NCBI RefSeq assembly: GCF_036320485.1
Contig: NZ_CP132911.1
Location: 2,046,001-2,110,000 of the forward strand
Reading direction: 5' to 3'
Source of the DNA: Dyella sp. A6
GTDB lineage: Bacteria > Pseudomonadota > Gammaproteobacteria > Xanthomonadales > Rhodanobacteraceae
DNA: 64,000 bases
Positions 61,211 through 64,000 of the stretch are shown here, piece after piece. A model generated the notes under the pieces. That model had not been told where the DNA came from. It worked only from the letters and a program-made list of their open reading frames with translations, and ran no database searches. How positions within the stretch are numbered: the first letter of the stretch is position 1; the number at the start of each line of letters is the position of its first letter. The position numbers were made by a program, and so were the translations under genes.

Positions 61211-62572
61211 ATGCACGCCCCTGTCGACCAGCCCGCACCACCCCGCCACATCCTGACCCCCAGCGCGCTCAACCGGCTGGTGCGCGACCTGCTGGAAGAC
61301 GCGCTGCCGATGGTGTGGATCGAGGGCGAGCTGTCGAACGTGGCGCGCCCCGCCTCCGGCCATCTCTACTTCACCCTGAAAGACAGCGGCGCACAGGTGC
61401 GCTGCGCCATGTTCAAGCCCAAGAGCAGCTGGCTGAAGTTCAGGCCCGCCGACGGCATGCAGGTGCTGGTGCGCGCCCGGGTCGGGCTTTACGAACCGCG
61501 CGGCGAGTTCCAGCTGGTAGCCGAGCACATGGAACCGGCCGGCGAAGGGGCATTGCAGCGCGAGTTCGAACACCTCAAGGCACGCCTCGATGCCGAGGGC
61601 CTGTTCGACCCTTCGCGCAAGCGCGCCCTGCCCCGCTTCGCCCGGCGCATCGGCGTGATCACCTCCGCCACCGGCGCCGCGATCCGCGACGTGCTGAGCG
61701 TGATGGCCCGTCGCTGGCCGCTGGTCGAAGTGGACGTGCTGCCGGTACCGGTGCAGGGCCGCGAGGCACCGCCCGCGATCGTCGCCATGCTGCGCAAGGC
61801 TGCGGCAAGCGGCCGCTACGACGTGCTGCTGCTGACCCGCGGCGGCGGTTCGCTGGAAGACCTGTGGGCGTTCAACGACGAGGCCGTGGCCCGTGCCATC
61901 CATGCCAGCAAGGTACCGGTGGTCGCCGCAGTGGGCCACGAGATCGACTTCAGCATCGCCGACTTCGTGGCCGACCTGCGCGCGCCCACGCCCTCGGCGG
62001 CAGCCGAGCTGCTGGTACCCGACGCGGATGCACTCGAACGTCATCTGCACCAGTTGCGCCAGCGCCTGGCCACCCTGCTGCAGCGACGGCTGCAGGGTCA
62101 GGGCCAGCGCGTCGACCATCTGCTGGCCCGCCTGCAGTCGCAGCGCCCGCAGGCACGGCTGGCACGCGACCGCGAACGCCTGCAGCACCTGCGCGAACGC
62201 CTGCTCGCCACCTTCGTCCGTGCGCGGCAGAACGAGCGGATGCGACTGCAACGCCTGCACGGCCGGCTGCTGGCCCAGCATCCCGGACAGCAACTGCGGA
62301 TGCAGCAGCAACGGCTCGAGGAACACGCCCAACGCCTGCGTCAGGCCATCGGACACCGGCTCGACCACGACCGCCTGATGCTGCGCCAGGCCGCCCGCGC
62401 ACTGCACGCGGTCAGTCCGCTGGCAACGCTTGAACGGGGCTACGCCATCCTGTTCGACAACGAAGGCAAGGTCCTGCGCTCGGCCCTGCACGTCGCCGAA
62501 GGCACTGAACTGCGCGCACGCCTGGCCGACGGCGAACTGAACCTGCGCACCGGCAAGAACCCGACTGCCTGA
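61211..62572 (+). CDS. xseA: Exodeoxyribonuclease VII large subunit
   Basis: A 453-residue nuclease subunit. The N-terminal OB fold has LPMVWIEGELSNVARPASGH, LYFTLKDSGAQVRCAMFK; the catalytic domain has IGVITSATGAAIRDVLSVMA, LLTRGGGSLEDLWAFNDEAV, and VGHEIDFSIADFVADLRAPT, the conserved Exonuc_VII_L core. A long coiled coil (about 275-400, Gln/Arg/Leu-rich) binds XseB subunits. It degrades single-stranded DNA from both ends with XseB; xseB is not adjacent. Length and motifs are typical. Confidence 0.95.
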   Translation: MHAPVDQPAPPRHILTPSALNRLVRDLLEDALPMVWIEGELSNVARPASGHLYFTLKDSGAQVRCAMFKPKSSWLKFRPADGMQVLVRARVGLYEPRGEFQLVAEHMEPAGEGALQREFEHLKARLDAEGLFDPSRKRALPRFARRIGVITSATGAAIRDVLSVMARRWPLVEVDVLPVPVQGREAPPAIVAMLRKAAASGRYDVLLLTRGGGSLEDLWAFNDEAVARAIHASKVPVVAAVGHEIDFSIADFVADLRAPTPSAAAELLVPDADALERHLHQLRQRLATLLQRRLQGQGQRVDHLLARLQSQRPQARLARDRERLQHLRERLLATFVRARQNERMRLQRLHGRLLAQHPGQQLRMQQQRLEEHAQRLRQAIGHRLDHDRLMLRQAARALHAVSPLATLERGYAILFDNEGKVLRSALHVAEGTELRARLADGELNLRTGKNPTA

Positions 62573-62694
62573 AGCGGCTGGCAACAACTCAACCCGGTGA
62601 TCCCATAGCGACGACTCACGTCGCCTGAACACCGGCTCGCGCATCCTTCGTGGCCTTGCATCACACGCGATGCGCTTCTGGAGGAGCTCCTGGC

Positions 62695-64000
62695 ATGAAG
62701 GCAGCGGACCTGTTCGTGAAGGCCCTCGAGGCCGAAGGCGTACGACGCATCTTCGGCGTGCCCGGCGAGGAAAACCTGGACCTGGTCGAAGCCCTGCGCG
62801 AGTCCAGCATCCAGCTAATCATCACCCGCCACGAACAGGCTGCCGGGTTCATGGCCGCCACCTGGGGCCGGCTCACCGGCGAGGCCGGCGTCGCGCTGGC
62901 CACGCTAGGCCCGGGCGCGACCAACCTGGTGACCGCCGCGGCCTACGCCCAGCTGGGCGCGATGCCGATGCTGATGATCACCGGACAGAAACCGATCCGG
63001 ACCCATCGCCAGGGCCTGTTCCAGCTGGTCGACGTGGTCGACATGATGCAGCCGCTGACCAAGTACACACGCCAGCTCGTTTCCGCCGCGACCATTCCCG
63101 CACGGGTACGCGAGGCCTTTCGCCGCGCCGAGGAAGAACGTCCCGGCGCGGTGCACCTGGAGCTGCCCGAAGACATCGCTCGCGACGATGTGGACGAAGT
63201 GATTCTGCTGCCCACCGAGTACGCGCGACGCCCCTCGCCGGACGATGCCGCGCTGGTGCAGGCGGCCGAGGCGATCGGCGGCGCGAAGCACCCGATCCTG
63301 ATGATCGGTGCCGCGGCCAACCGCCAGCGTACCGCCGTGGCACTACGCGCCTTCGTGGACAAGCTGGGCATGCCGTTCTTCACCACCCAGATGGGCAAGG
63401 GCGTGATCGACGAGGAACACCCGCTGTGGCTGGGCAATGCGGCGCTGTCCGACGGCGATTTCGTGCACCGGGCCATCGACGCGGCCGACGTGATCATCAA
63501 CGTCGGTCACGACGTGGTGGAGAAACCGCCGTTCTTCATGCACAAGGGCCGGCGCACGGTCATCCACATCAACTTCTCGTCGGCCGAGGTGGACACCGTC
63601 TACTTCCCGCAGATCGAGGTGGTCGGCGACATCGCGCACACGGTCGAACGGCTCACCGACGCGCTGGAACCTCAGGCACACTGGGACTTCAGCTTCTTCG
63701 ACAAGGTGCGCGACGCATTCCACGCGCAGCTTGCCGGACACGCAGACGATCCGCGCTTTCCGATGCACCCGGTGCGCGTGGTGGCCGACACCCGGCGCGG
63801 CATGCCTGACGACGGCATGCTGTGCCTGGACAACGGCATGTACAAGATCTGGTATGCCCGCTACTACCATGCGCGGCAGCCCAACACCGTGCTGCTGGAC
63901 AACGCCTTGGCCAGCATGGGTGCGGGGCTTCCCTCGGCGATTGCGGCGAAAATGGTCCACCCGGAACGCCGGGTGCTGGCGATCTGCGGCGACGGCGGCT
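62695..64000 (+). CDS. Thiamine-diphosphate enzyme, acetolactate synthase large-subunit type (3' truncated)
   Basis: About 435 residues are visible from ATG 62695 (MKAADLFVKALEAEGVRRIF); the frame is open at the window edge. The ThDP-activating Glu is in LIITRHEQAAGFMAATWGRL. TLGPGATNLVTAAAYAQLGA, then PMLMITGQKP and the central FAD/NAD-like domain follow; the ThDP-binding CGDGG starts at the very end. A GGAGGAG site precedes the ATG. It may be a catabolic acetolactate synthase or a related enzyme; no ilvN-type small subunit is visible. Confidence 0.88.
   Translation, partial: MKAADLFVKALEAEGVRRIFGVPGEENLDLVEALRESSIQLIITRHEQAAGFMAATWGRLTGEAGVALATLGPGATNLVTAAAYAQLGAMPMLMITGQKPIRTHRQGLFQLVDVVDMMQPLTKYTRQLVSAATIPARVREAFRRAEEERPGAVHLELPEDIARDDVDEVILLPTEYARRPSPDDAALVQAAEAIGGAKHPILMIGAAANRQRTAVALRAFVDKLGMPFFTTQMGKGVIDEEHPLWLGNAALSDGDFVHRAIDAADVIINVGHDVVEKPPFFMHKGRRTVIHINFSSAEVDTVYFPQIEVVGDIAHTVERLTDALEPQAHWDFSFFDKVRDAFHAQLAGHADDPRFPMHPVRVVADTRRGMPDDGMLCLDNGMYKIWYARYYHARQPNTVLLDNALASMGAGLPSAIAAKMVHPERRVLAICGDGG

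Overview
The window is a GC-rich gammaproteobacterial chromosome segment. Gene order (ppiD, tRNA-Asp, tRNA-Val, hupB, lon, clpX, clpP, tig; trxB, ald, ftsK, lolA, rarA, serS; gloB, methyltransferase, rnhA, dnaQ) and the protein sequences point to Xanthomonadales, most likely the Rhodanobacteraceae (Rhodanobacter/Dyella-like). This placement comes from recalled synteny and was not tested against a database. Both ends cut genes: a 3-hydroxyacyl-CoA dehydrogenase on the left and a thiamine-diphosphate enzyme of the acetolactate synthase type on the right.

Layout. 1-18.5 kb: ugd-slyX-DUF2058, an FKBP-type isomerase, a CPA2 cation/proton antiporter, tRNA-Ala/Glu/Asp, the divergent ppsR/ppsA pair, TetR and PP2C genes, tRNA-Ser, dnaQ/rnhA/methyltransferase divergent from gloB/lytic transglycosylase, and ppiD. 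18.5-25.5 kb: tRNA-Asp/Val, hupB and the proteostasis cluster lon-clpX-clpP-tig, all on the minus strand. 31.2-32.2 kb: six tRNA genes (Arg, Pro, Arg, His, Lys, Leu) on the minus strand. 32.3-39.6 kb: the omega-amidase/aminotransferase pair with a LysR gene, a VIT-type transporter, a histidine kinase/response regulator pair and a small lipoprotein. 39.7-54.2 kb: tRNA-Leu/Ser, serS, rarA, a large sensor diguanylate cyclase, DUF1275, lolA, ftsK, ald, trxB, a GNAT-like protein and aat. 54.2-64 kb: HD-GYP, ispG, an acetyl-CoA hydrolase/transferase, a cardiolipin-synthase-like PLD, a quinone-oxidoreductase/HxlR pair, xseA and the partial ThDP enzyme.

The accessory part is 25.54-31.31 kb, between tig and the tRNA cluster. 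It is bounded by a 54-nt repeat of the 3' half of tRNA-Leu(TAG), with a tyrosine-recombinase gene at the tRNA end. Inside, in order, are a KilA-N fragment, a short piece of T7-type RNA polymerase, the C-terminus of a T7-type capsid protein, a strong terminator and, 2.4 kb further on, the start of a T7 gp11-like tail tubular protein. I read this as the decayed remnant of a lysogenic T7-like podovirus. Between the capsid terminator and gp11 lies AT-rich cargo (a secreted small protein and a truncated ORF) split by an intact IS3-family element. Two halves of a second IS3-type element flank the cargo in inverted order. The integrase carries an in-frame amber codon, so the element is probably immobile.

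Most of the remaining genes are housekeeping genes with clear family motifs. Translational coupling by ATGA-type overlaps is common (slyX, dnaQ/rnhA, gloB/transglycosylase, response regulator/kinase, GNAT/aat).
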